From Stentor roeselii (lineage: Eukaryota > Ciliophora > Heterotrichea > Heterotrichida > Stentoridae): 64,000 nt of DNA. The notes beneath the pieces were generated by a model. It worked only from the letters and a program-made list of their open reading frames with translations. It did not search any database and was not told where the DNA came from. Made by a program: the position numbers and the translations under genes. Positions 28,636-37,283 of the stretch are shown here, in pieces. Where the stretch lies: contig RSEH01000035.1 in NCBI GenBank assembly GCA_006503475.1, positions 144,830-208,829 of the forward strand, read 5' to 3'. Within the stretch, counting starts at the first letter, position 1. Every line of letters starts with the position of its first letter.

Positions 28636-29424
28636 ATGTGGTTTATCTACGACGCATGTGGTATCGGTTGTTGTGTAGCGACTTACTGCATAATGCTTTT
28701 TGTGAGTTCAATGGTAACAAAAGTATCAATTCTTCCCTTATCATCAGAATCCTACATCTCAAGCTCTCTATTTATCGGGATTTACATCTTCCTTCTAGGC
28801 CTCGCAGGTTTGAGCCACCTTCGATGCATGTTGACAGACCCAGGCTCCATTCCCCGAAACTCTGTGCAGATCCCTACAGAAGAAGGAAAAGTTTCAAGTC
28901 AATACTGCTTAAAATGCAGATGTCTTAAAATTGACAGGACTCATCATTGCTCAGTCTGTGAACGTTGCATATCGAAAATGGATCATCATTGTCCTTGGGT
29001 CAATAATTGTGTTGGCGCTTGTAATCAAAAACACTTTGTCTTGTTTCTCTTTTATATTCAAGTTTCTTGTGTTTATAGCTTTATCATGCTTATTGTTAGA
29101 GCTACTTTTTGTGCTGGAAACAAAGAAGCTGCACTTTGTATGAGAAAAAGAGAACAGGTCGCTGCGGACTTGCTTATTGGAATGGCTGCTTTTTTTGTTG
29201 GAGCTATTTTTTTCTTGTTTGTTACTGTCATGCTGTATGATCAACTTGTTTGCATTTCAAATAATACCTCTGGAATTGAAATTTTGAAAAATAATGCTGT
29301 TGAAAAAAGACCTGCTAGGGAAAATTTTGAGGAGACTTTTGGAGGGAAGTTTGGGATTAAATGGTTTTTACCTACTCGTGTTCCGATGAAGTTGTCGAGG
29401 ATTATGGAATTTAATGAGACTTAG
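28636..29424 (+). CDS. DHHC-type protein S-palmitoyltransferase (262 aa)
   Basis: Four hydrophobic segments (about 8-28, 42-62, 133-155, 175-200) flank a cytosolic DHHC cysteine-rich domain (about 88-138). YCLKCRCLKIDRTHHCSVC and ERCISKMDHHCPWVNNCVG hold the zinc ligands and the catalytic Cys of DHHC (116-119). A DPG motif (about 68-70) follows the second helix and a TTxE-like motif reads NTSGIE. This is a complete small DHHC acyltransferase that attaches fatty acids to Cys residues of proteins; Golgi, ER or plasma membrane location is not predictable. It lies on the other side of the tRNA from the TPR-like gene and 32 nt before the LRR gene. Confidence 0.96.
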   Translation: MWFIYDACGIGCCVATYCIMLFVSSMVTKVSILPLSSESYISSSLFIGIYIFLLGLAGLSHLRCMLTDPGSIPRNSVQIPTEEGKVSSQYCLKCRCLKIDRTHHCSVCERCISKMDHHCPWVNNCVGACNQKHFVLFLFYIQVSCVYSFIMLIVRATFCAGNKEAALCMRKREQVAADLLIGMAAFFVGAIFFLFVTVMLYDQLVCISNNTSGIEILKNNAVEKRPARENFEETFGGKFGIKWFLPTRVPMKLSRIMEFNET

Positions 29425-29456
29425 ATAGGTTTGAGGTTTAAGTAGTTGGTATAAAT

Positions 29457-32126
29457 ATGACCGCTTTAGAAGAATACTCATGTTACAACGACAATATCGA
29501 GTCCCTTTCCGAAATAAAAGAATTCCAATTCCAAAAATACGGAAAAATCCGAATCCTTCACTGCGAAAACCTAATCTCAATGGAAGGTCTAGAAGACCAA
29601 GTAGACCTTCTAGATCTAAACCTATCTTCAAATTCAATCCAAAGAATGGAAAGTTTGCACAACATGTCAAACCTTCAGATCTTAAACCTTTCATGCAACA
29701 ACATCCGAGTTCTTAACTGTTTATCAGGTCTTTTCAGTCTACAAAAGCTGAATCTTTCCTTCAATAAAATTTCAGGACTTGCGAACTTGAAGCAACTTTA
29801 CGGCCCGAACTATTCCAACTTCTCAGTCTTCGACATTCGAGGCAACAACGTAAGCCTCTTGGCTGAGCTTAAGTTTCTCTCAGGTTGCGTTTATTTAAAT
29901 GATGTGGCATTCGCTGGAAGTGCGGGAAACAACCCGGTTTGTAATCAAGGCGAATATTTCTATACAGTGGTCAAAGCTTTGCCAAGTCTCAAGTTTTTAG
30001 ATCAAAAACCAGTCCATAAGTCCCAAGAACTGGAAAATCCGAAAAAATCAGTCAATTTAAAAAAACCTGATTCTCCAGAAAAAGTTAAAAAAAATTCAGA
30101 AGATCAAGAAAATCAAGAAAAAGTTGAAAAAAGTGAAAAAGTTGAAAAAGAACTTTTCAAGGAAGTCGAAATGAAAACAAAGGAAAATAAACAACTTGAA
30201 AATGACCTGGAAGAACTTTACTCTGCTTATAAGGAACTTTCTTACAAATTCAGGAATAATGAAGAGTTCTGGACCACTTCCAGCAAGAAACTCGAAGAAC
30301 AAGCTTCGAAACTCGCAACTTCCAACAAAGAACTAGACTCCGAATGCAAAAGACTTCGAAGAAAGCTCCTAGCAAAGACCACAAAAGTAAATGACTTAAA
30401 AACCCGCCTCAACTCGCTTCCTCTTCCAAACCCAGCAAAAGAAAAAGCTTTTGAAGACATTCACTTCCAAATCGCCAACCTAATGAAAGACTTAGGCGAA
30501 AGTCAAAGAACTGCCCAACAAGCCTTAGACGAGGTCTACAAAAAACAAGAAAAACTGAAAATCTCAGAAAAAAAGAACTACGAACAAAAAGCTGAGATAA
30601 AAAAACTTGAAAGTCTTTTAAAAGACTTGCACAATAAATCTCTTGAAAGTGCTCAACAAGCCCTTAAGAAATTCGAAGACCTTCAGATAAAATTCCAAGA
30701 AAGTCAATCAGCACTTCAGGTGAAAGAAGGCGAAAATGAAGCCCTTCGGCAGAAATACTTGGAAATCATGGACTTAAATGCGAAGTTCGATGAAAATTGG
30801 GCGACAAAGTACCGAGAAGCGATTCACTCACGAGAAACTCAAATCTCGTCATTAAGAGAAGAACTTTCTCGATGCACTTTAAATGAAAAGTCAAAAACCC
30901 AAGAACTGATTTTCTCTGAAAAAGAAGAAAACAGGTCGAAAATCTGGGAACTTGAGCAAAGAGTAATGAACTTAAATCTTGAATTCCAAGAAAAACTTCG
31001 AATTAATGATGGAAAATTCACTGATTTAATCAGGGAAAATTCAGACTTAAAGGAAATGCTGAAACTTTCAGTGGAAAAAGAAGTGAAAAGTCGAGAATGC
31101 ATTGAAGACCTCACTGATCTCATCAAGCAGCTCCAGGTACAACTGGACAAAGAACTCACTGAAAAAAACCTCGCGAAAAAGTCTTTAGACGACCAGAAAA
31201 AAGACCTGGAAGCTGAAACTTTGTCCTGGAAATCTAAGTTCGACAGTCTTAAAACTCGGATGGAAATCACTGAAAAAGACGCTCATATGTCTGAAGACTC
31301 AGTCCACATCAAAAATCGAGAAATTGCTCGACTGAAAAGAGAACTTACTGAATCTTCTCTTCATGTTGAAGACTTGGAAGAAAAATTAAAAACTATCAAG
31401 TTAAAAATGGAAAAAAACTCGAATTCTTTTGAAAGAGAAATTGAAGAACTTCAGGAACAAGTGAAGGAACTTGACTTGAGCTTGAACACGAAAAATGTTA
31501 TCATTGATGATCAAAATGAAAGTATTAAGGAAATGAAAAATTTGATCAGTCAATATGAACTGGAAATTGATAACTTTAACAATAAAAAAAATACTCATAA
31601 GGAAAACTATCAGCGTCAATTAACTGATGCTTATGACGAGATCGAAACTCTTAAAAGTAAACTTCTTGGAACTGAAAATGTTTTAACTGAAATTGAAAGT
31701 CAGGTGATTGACTTCCAGAACAAGAAAAATGAATACGAAGAAGAAATCTCAGAACTTCAAAAACAAATCAAAGAAAAAAATGAAGTCTTAGAGTACGTTG
31801 AAGTAGAAATTTCTGGAATGAAGAAAGAAAAAGATATAGAAATCGCTGGAATCACTCAGGAAAAAGATGTGATTATCAATGACTTGAAAAAATTCAGAGA
31901 TGAGTTGACTTCCAAGTCAATACATCAGGAGCGAGAACTAAAAGAAAAGACTTTAAAAATCAAAGAACTTGAAAACGACTTGCAAATAATCGCATTAGAA
32001 CTAAAAAACGAGTGCATAAAAAACGAGAACATGCAAGAAGAGATAAAAGCCCTTCTAAGAGAAATGGACAATCAAAAAAAACAAGCTTCTGAAAAAATCA
32101 GTCAACTTTCCAAGATGTTCTCTTAA
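29457..32126 (+). CDS. LRR + long coiled-coil protein, LRRCC1/VFL1-like candidate (889 aa)
   Basis: Residues about 1-170 carry SDS22-like leucine-rich repeats (LLDLNLSSNSIQRM, LQILNLSCNNIRVL, LQKLNLSFNKISGL) closed by an LRR cap (GNNPVC...ALPSLKFLDQKPV). The remaining 700 residues are nearly continuous coiled coil. This order and size match centrosomal/basal-body proteins LRRCC1 (animals) and VFL1 (Chlamydomonas), which work with centrin in basal body orientation. The assignment rests on architecture, so another LRR-coiled-coil protein is possible. Convergent with the next gene, with six nucleotides between stops. Confidence 0.75.
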   Translation: MTALEEYSCYNDNIESLSEIKEFQFQKYGKIRILHCENLISMEGLEDQVDLLDLNLSSNSIQRMESLHNMSNLQILNLSCNNIRVLNCLSGLFSLQKLNLSFNKISGLANLKQLYGPNYSNFSVFDIRGNNVSLLAELKFLSGCVYLNDVAFAGSAGNNPVCNQGEYFYTVVKALPSLKFLDQKPVHKSQELENPKKSVNLKKPDSPEKVKKNSEDQENQEKVEKSEKVEKELFKEVEMKTKENKQLENDLEELYSAYKELSYKFRNNEEFWTTSSKKLEEQASKLATSNKELDSECKRLRRKLLAKTTKVNDLKTRLNSLPLPNPAKEKAFEDIHFQIANLMKDLGESQRTAQQALDEVYKKQEKLKISEKKNYEQKAEIKKLESLLKDLHNKSLESAQQALKKFEDLQIKFQESQSALQVKEGENEALRQKYLEIMDLNAKFDENWATKYREAIHSRETQISSLREELSRCTLNEKSKTQELIFSEKEENRSKIWELEQRVMNLNLEFQEKLRINDGKFTDLIRENSDLKEMLKLSVEKEVKSRECIEDLTDLIKQLQVQLDKELTEKNLAKKSLDDQKKDLEAETLSWKSKFDSLKTRMEITEKDAHMSEDSVHIKNREIARLKRELTESSLHVEDLEEKLKTIKLKMEKNSNSFEREIEELQEQVKELDLSLNTKNVIIDDQNESIKEMKNLISQYELEIDNFNNKKNTHKENYQRQLTDAYDEIETLKSKLLGTENVLTEIESQVIDFQNKKNEYEEEISELQKQIKEKNEVLEYVEVEISGMKKEKDIEIAGITQEKDVIINDLKKFRDELTSKSIHQERELKEKTLKIKELENDLQIIALELKNECIKNENMQEEIKALLREMDNQKKQASEKISQLSKMFS

Positions 32127-32132
32127 TGTATC

Positions 32133-33665
32133 TTAACTATTATCAAAACTTTCCAGGTCTTTTCCTTCTGAGACTGAGAAACTCTTCGGCTTTGCAGGGG
32201 ATGAATGAAGACTTCTCGCGTTTTGCACTTCGTAGTTTCGACGTCTTTTTAAATTTGACAACAGGTCTTTATGCACTTTTATCTCTTCTGCAACTTGTGA
32301 GAGACGTTGATGTTTTTCCAGGATTTTTTCTTTGTATCTTACAAAGTTTTCCTGAGTTTTGTTGTATTTTGCGGAATGTTTTCGCTCTCTTGAGTCGTTT
32401 TTGTACTTTTTTTCCTCGTAGAGCTTTTCGATTTTATTTTTTATCACGTTGAAGGTTTTTTGCTTTTCTGAGTCCCTTTGCTCGATTTCTTCGAGTCTTC
32501 GACTTTCAGCTTCGTTGATGTCTCTCACTCCTCGTAACTGACGGTCGAAGCTTCTTTCGATGTGAGTTTTTAATTTTTCTGCATTTTCTTGGTACTTTTC
32601 GCACTTTTTATCCTTTTTTTCTTCACAGACAAGAGTTTTGTTTATAATTTTTTTTAGTTTTTCTTCTTGCTTCACAGAATCGTCTCTGACACTTTTGGTG
32701 AATTGTTGCTCGACTTTGATACTATGACTTCGAGCAGTTTGGATCCTTTTCTTAACATTTCTTTCATAAGTCTTAACTCGTTTTTCTACTTTACTTTGCA
32801 ATTCCCTGATTAAAAATTCAGCTTTTTCTTCTTCTTGACGAATTTTCATTTCATCCATGACGATTTTTTGAAAGTCGTTGTTGATCCAAACTTTGATTTT
32901 TTCCTGTTTTCTTCTTAACTTATCTCTAAGTATTTTTTTTTCCCTTTCAGTGAGTTGTTGCATTCTCATTTCAAGTTGTCTTCCAATTTCCAAGCACTGT
33001 TCATTGATATTTTCCTCTATCTGGTATTTTTTCACAAGTATCTGTTTACGTCTTTCAGTTCTTTGTTCTTTGTTTTTCTCATGTTCTTCTTCCTTCTTCA
33101 CCTTATCAGCTCTAAGTTTTTTTTCCCTATCTTCCATCATTTTCATCTTCATTTCATTTTTTTTCCTTTCAATTTCTTTCAAATTGGAAATTTTTTCAAT
33201 CATGTTAAGCGACCTTTCATACTTTTCCTTCTCTTTCTCGTAGTTGTACTGAATCACGTCTTGAGGCTTGTGAAAAGTCTTATAAGGCTCAGGAATCGAT
33301 AAAGAAGCTGCCTTTGAGCCTCGTCTTTGACTGTTAACTGGAATTCTTAACTGCTTCATTAAGGTTATCGTGCTTTGGCTTCGGTAGAGGTGGTTTTCTG
33401 TGCTTGATGCGATATCTGAAGAAATTTTTAAGATCTTCGCGATTCGGTTTTCTTCGAAATGCATGAATCGAATGTTTTCTACCTCGCTTGGCGAACCTTT
33501 TTCATGGAAGAATTCTTTTGGTTTTGGAAGAAGGTCTGAAACGTGGTAACCGGCGGAGTCGCATGTTGATTTCAGGTCTTCGTAGAAGAGACTTGTTAGC
33601 TTTTTTAATAGCTTGTTGATCAGGATTTTGTCGATTATTGAATCCTTTTTTTCTTCGGTGTCCAT
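32133..33665 (-). CDS. Charged coiled-coil protein (510 aa)
   Basis: A short ordered N-terminus (about 1-110) is followed by very Lys/Arg/Glu/Gln-rich helical sequence from about 140 to 475 with repeats such as EKEKYERSLNMIEKI and REKKLRADKVKKEEEH. The end is Ser/Pro-rich. It is likely a cytoskeletal or ciliary structural protein, but no family is recognised. Upstream, about 33,670-33,800, the plus strand is G-rich and C-poor, so its coding-strand upstream flank is G-poor like other genes here. Confidence 0.7.
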   Translation of the reverse strand: MDTEEKKDSIIDKILINKLLKKLTSLFYEDLKSTCDSAGYHVSDLLPKPKEFFHEKGSPSEVENIRFMHFEENRIAKILKISSDIASSTENHLYRSQSTITLMKQLRIPVNSQRRGSKAASLSIPEPYKTFHKPQDVIQYNYEKEKEKYERSLNMIEKISNLKEIERKKNEMKMKMMEDREKKLRADKVKKEEEHEKNKEQRTERRKQILVKKYQIEENINEQCLEIGRQLEMRMQQLTEREKKILRDKLRRKQEKIKVWINNDFQKIVMDEMKIRQEEEKAEFLIRELQSKVEKRVKTYERNVKKRIQTARSHSIKVEQQFTKSVRDDSVKQEEKLKKIINKTLVCEEKKDKKCEKYQENAEKLKTHIERSFDRQLRGVRDINEAESRRLEEIEQRDSEKQKTFNVIKNKIEKLYEEKKYKNDSRERKHSAKYNKTQENFVRYKEKILEKHQRLSQVAEEIKVHKDLLSNLKRRRNYEVQNARSLHSSPAKPKSFSVSEGKDLESFDNS

Positions 33666-33870
33666 TATTTATTGAAGATTGGAAAGGTGATGGAATTGAG
33701 GGAGTGGTGAGGATGAGAATGGCGGAGATTTGCATGGGTTTAGGGTTGGGTGTTGAGAGGAAGGGCTTTGATTGGTGGGTTATTGGGTTTGGGTATGGAA
33801 TTAGTTATTATAGAGCATGAGAACAACTTTAAAAAACCATTACAAACTACAATCTTATAAAATCTTCCCT

Positions 33871-35526
33871 CTAATTCAAATACTCTGATTTAAAAAACGC
33901 GATTCTCCTTAACTCCCTCTTATCCTGACTCTGCAGAGCTTTTTTCAATTCAGAAAGTGACTTAAGTGGCATTCTCATATGTTCAAGCTGAAGTTTTTCT
34001 TCAAATTCAAGCTGATAAGGTGGTTTGATGATATCATAAACTTCATTTTCATTTTCCGACCCGCTGCTGTCTTCACCCAGGTCAAATTTCATATAATTCC
34101 TATAAAAGCTCAAACTAGCGACTTCCTTTTCCCCATGAACCTCTTCACAACTAGAAGCAGTCCAATTTCCACTAATAGAAAAAATCCCAAACAAGTTCTC
34201 TCCAGAGCCAGTGACAATTCCAGCAGGTTCCAAAGAAATAAAAACACTTTCATCAATAGGATTCGTGTAAAACTGCCAAGATCCATGATAAACTCCAGAT
34301 TCTCCTTCTTTTTTCTTAATAAAACTGAAATTCGAAGAATGTTTCTCATCAAGTTCCCATTTTCCAATAAAATTATAAAAAACATCATCAATAGTTGCAA
34401 TTTTTTTCAGTTTTCCAGTGAAAATAAGTTTATTTCCATTGGTTTCAGGCATGATTTTAGGTTTTGTTTCAGGAAGAGGGTTTTTTCTAGGTCTTCCAGG
34501 TCCTCTTTTTTTCGGGATGTCGTCTTCTTCAACAGGTGAAAAGTCTGAGTCTTCAAAGTCGAACTCATTGATTTTTTTCTTGACAGCTAAACTATTGATT
34601 TTTCGAGTGAGGTTCGAAATTTTTCTATTTCTTTCTTGTTCATTTTTAACGAAATCTTCAGTCATAGAAGAAAGGACCCTTGCAAGTTCGAAGCTTTTAA
34701 GAGTTTGCAGGTACTCAATCAAGTCTTTAACACCTTCAATGGTTTTAGCGACGAGGGAAAATCTGCCGTTGAAAGTCTTGTAAATTCGACAGTCGACATT
34801 GTTGAAGTAAAAGTAAACCGCTCCTTGTGAGTCGCTTCCAATGGGGAGGACCCGCTGCTGTTCGATGGGGACGTAGTTGAGTTCATGTAAAATTTCTTCT
34901 TCGGTCTCGAGTTTAAGAAGACATAAGTAGTGGATGACGATGACACGCTTGTTGACAGGAATTTCTCCTAAACTTAAGAACTTTTCTTCTTCTTCGCCTA
35001 GGTCGGAAGAGTGCTCAAGGTACTCGTCTGTGTATTTTTTCTTGTTTTTCGGTAAAGAATTCGTCTGGGAACGGGTTTCTCGGAGTCGTGATGATGTCGG
35101 CTTTGGTTGAGGAGTTTCTTCTATCTTTGGCGTCGTTACGAGTTGGACGAATGGGTTGCCGCCGAGTTCTGTCATCATTTTTACGACTAGTTTGCTTGCT
35201 GTGCTCATTTTTTCGTTGTTTTGGGATTTTGAGTACTTTAAGTATGTCCTCTGCCAGGAGGCGATTTGCTTGTTGAGCATGTCAGACCATTTTATGAATG
35301 GGTAACCTTCCCCAGGTGGAAGGTCGCGGCGTGTGCCGCTCCGTTTAAGAAGAAGTTTTGACATAAGTTCAGAACACAAAGCTGACTGAATCGGTGCAAG
35401 AATTGCTTGTTCTAGCTCCTCCGGCGTCACCAGGTCCATATTGAGAGAGCCTCTGAAGAGTTTGATGAACTGACAGATGTAAGGTATTTGCCACATGTCC
35501 TGAAGTGACCGGAGCTCAGCTTCCAT
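33871..35526 (-). CDS. DDT/WHIM-domain chromatin protein with AT-hook (551 aa)
   Basis: The N-terminus (about 8-70; IPYICQFIKLFRGSLNMDLV, ELEQAILAP) matches the DDT helical domain of ISWI-complex partners such as RSF1/CECR2/BAZ. Residues about 190-290 (VNKRVIVIHYLCLLKLETEE, LPIGSDSQGAVYFYF) match the WHIM/WSD motif that follows it in those proteins. An AT-hook KKRGPGRPRKNP lies at about 338-350. The C-terminal 140 residues form a beta-rich region (YNFIGKWEL, VYHGSWQFYTN, IFSISGNW) that I do not recognise. There is no bromodomain or PHD finger. Likely a DNA-binding accessory subunit of an ISWI-type remodeller in the nucleus. Confidence 0.75.
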   Translation of the reverse strand: MEAELRSLQDMWQIPYICQFIKLFRGSLNMDLVTPEELEQAILAPIQSALCSELMSKLLLKRSGTRRDLPPGEGYPFIKWSDMLNKQIASWQRTYLKYSKSQNNEKMSTASKLVVKMMTELGGNPFVQLVTTPKIEETPQPKPTSSRLRETRSQTNSLPKNKKKYTDEYLEHSSDLGEEEEKFLSLGEIPVNKRVIVIHYLCLLKLETEEEILHELNYVPIEQQRVLPIGSDSQGAVYFYFNNVDCRIYKTFNGRFSLVAKTIEGVKDLIEYLQTLKSFELARVLSSMTEDFVKNEQERNRKISNLTRKINSLAVKKKINEFDFEDSDFSPVEEDDIPKKRGPGRPRKNPLPETKPKIMPETNGNKLIFTGKLKKIATIDDVFYNFIGKWELDEKHSSNFSFIKKKEGESGVYHGSWQFYTNPIDESVFISLEPAGIVTGSGENLFGIFSISGNWTASSCEEVHGEKEVASLSFYRNYMKFDLGEDSSGSENENEVYDIIKPPYQLEFEEKLQLEHMRMPLKSLSELKKALQSQDKRELRRIAFFKSEYLN

Positions 35527-35539
35527 TTTTATTAGAATT

Positions 35540-35954
35540 TTAAATGCTTTCCAAATCTAGGTCTTCTGTAAGTCCCATCATTTTCAACTCTTTATGAAAC
35601 CTTTCTGATTTTTTAAGTAAGATGTCTAAGAATTTACTGATTTTTTTACCAAAAACACTGGAAACTTCGATGTTGACTTAATTCATGATTTTTTTTATTT
35701 CTTAAACTTTATTGATTTTATTTACAGTTAACTTCACTCCTGGTTTTCCTTCTTCGAAACAGGTCACTTCTCTGAATCTTCAACAAAGGAGCGAAGCCGA
35801 ACGAGTATCGAAAAATAGATTCAACATCTTTTAATTTCTGCTCAATTCCTTCATCAGAGCAGAAATTCACTAATTTCACATCAACTCTTGAATAATTTTC
35901 CGTATCATGAATATCTTTAACCTTGTTATTTTTCATTGAAACACAAGATCCCAT
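35540..35954 (-). CDS. Small possibly N-myristoylated protein, candidate with a 49-nt intron (121 aa)
   Basis: The first ORF starts MGSCVSMKNN (a candidate myristoylation signal) and stops after 78 codons at 35718. Further along the same strand another open stretch, IEVSSVFGKKISKFLDILL and onwards to a TAA at 35540, looks coding. Removing 35677-35725 (49 nt, GTAAAT...TTAAG) joins them in frame (RSEVN to FNIEV), giving 121 residues. If that intron is not used, the product is the 78-residue form. No family is recognised. It ends 13 nt before the DDT gene start. Confidence 0.45.
35677..35725 (-). other. Candidate 49-nt intron
   Basis: GT...AG boundaries (GTAAAT to TTAAG), several stops inside, strongly AT-rich, and in-frame joining of two ORFs. 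It is over three times longer than the other introns, so it is less certain. Confidence 0.4.
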
Positions 35955-35988
35955 TTACAATATCTTACAAAAAGTATTAATAATTAAA

Positions 35989-36873
35989 TTATACACGGCC
36001 GTAGTTGTAAAGTAAATGAAGCAAAGTCCTCCTTGCAGGAGTTAAAACATGTGAACTAGTCGATATACTAAGTGCTTCAACAAGCATCATAACACTTGAG
36101 TCTTCTTCTTCCCAATCATTTTTCCTGACTTCCTGATAAATCAACTGTTTATAAGGAGTATCTGCCAAGTTTTTCCCTTCAGCATTCACCTGAAACCCAA
36201 CAAAATTTTTAATATATTCAAATAAAAACTCGCTGTCTTTGACCCGACTGTAGTTAAAAAAAGTGACTTTAACATTTTTGTTATCCAGAACAATCAAACT
36301 CCAGGTGTTACGCGTTCTGCAAATCAAAGGAAATAAAATAAACCTGTCTGAGCCTTACTCGAATTTCAACAAATTACTCCTCGCTGAAAAAGAATGACCT
36401 GAAAAAAGCTTCTCAGTGAAACTCGTCTTTCCAATAAGAACGCGAGAATAATCATCAGACCTTCTCGTCAATTCTCTGTTTTTTTTCTTGATCACACTTA
36501 AAGTACAGTCAATCAAGTTCCGCGAAAGCGAGTGTCCTAAAAGCAGTTCTTTCAGTTCATTCACAGAAATCTCGTGATTATGAATAATCAGCGCGATTTG
36601 GTCACTTGAACTATGCAGGATGTACTTCGAAAACTCTTCAAATGTTGAACAACGGTTTGAGTCTCTTAAGTCTTTTGAGTACTTCTGAAGGATTTTCGGC
36701 TTCTTTGGGGATTTTTCAGGAGACTCTTGGAAGTCATTTAAAAGATCAGTGGGACTTGGGGTGAACTTTAAAAAAGCAGGAATCGAGATTTTTTTTAAGT
36801 TGTTTTCTGAGTAAATCCTTTGAAAAGCTGGAGTGCTTTTTCGACAGGAGGACTTAGAAAAACTTCTTTTCAT
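35989..36873 (-). CDS. Ulp1/SENP-like pseudoprotease (289 aa)
   Basis: Two exons joined across a 15-nt intron (36344-36358), which restores the fold: LLLGHSLSRNLIDCTLSVIK matches the SENP start (LNDEVINxYxxLL), then VLIGKTSFTEKLFSG, then across the join FILFPLICRTRNTWSLIVLD and VKVTFFNYS. In C48 peptidases the catalytic His lies in NHW, Asp in YYDS and Cys in DCGVF. Here those positions read NTW, FNYS and DSSVM, so all three catalytic residues appear replaced (T, N, S). It probably binds SUMO/ubiquitin-like proteins without cutting, or has lost that role. The N-terminal 90 residues are basic and disordered. Homology is inferred from motif order and is moderately sure. Confidence 0.6.
36344..36358 (-). 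other. 15-nt spliceosomal intron in the SENP-like gene
   Basis: GTAAGGCTCAGACAG on the minus strand. It contains the stop codon of the first ORF; removal continues the SENP-like fold in frame. Confidence 0.88.
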
Positions 36874-36925
36874 ATTTATTTGAAAAGGAGAAGTTTTGGT
36901 GAAAGTTGGAAGGAAAGATATATAA
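36874..36925. promoter_or_regulatory. 52-nt divergent promoter region (SENP-like / ATG8)
   Basis: Only 52 nt separate the two start codons, the shortest divergent spacer in the window. The plus side ends gatatataaATG and the minus side caaataaatATG, so an A/T element abuts each ATG. No other motif is clear. Confidence 0.5.
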
Positions 36926-37282
36926 ATGTCGACTTTAGAACTTACTCAGTTTGAAGAAAGGCTTAGACAAGCGGAAAGGTTTAAGAATAGGTTTCCTGGG
37001 TCTTTGCCTGTTGTTACTAGGAGGGACTTGCATTGTTCTTTGCCTGAGAGTTTGCATAACCAGTTGTTTGTTGTGCCGAAAAATTTGCAGGCTTCTGAGT
37101 TTTTAGCTCTGATCAGAAAAAAGGTTAGTCTTGCCAGGACTCATGCTTTGATGTTGTTTATTGATAATAAGGTACTGGTCACTGCGGATAGTACTATTGA
37201 AGCACTTTACTCCAAGTTTTCATCTCCTGATGGTTTTTTATATATTCTTTGCACTGACCATGAAACTTTTGGTGCCTGTTGA
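36926..37282 (+). CDS. ATG8: Autophagy ubiquitin-like protein ATG8/LC3 family (118 aa)
   Basis: The typical Atg8 size and sequence order are seen: two N-terminal helices, then FPGSLPVVTRR (the KYPxRIPVI region), LFVVPKNLQASEFLALIRKK, ALMLFIDNKVL and a C-terminal PDGFLYILCTDHETFGAC. The conserved Gly116 is followed by two residues, so Atg4 cleavage would expose it for lipidation to phosphatidylethanolamine. It acts in autophagosome formation. The C-terminal Ala-Cys tail is short but normal. Its stop lies one nucleotide from the stop of the convergent importin gene. Confidence 0.93.
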   Translation: MSTLELTQFEERLRQAERFKNRFPGSLPVVTRRDLHCSLPESLHNQLFVVPKNLQASEFLALIRKKVSLARTHALMLFIDNKVLVTADSTIEALYSKFSSPDGFLYILCTDHETFGAC

Positions 37283-37283
37283 A

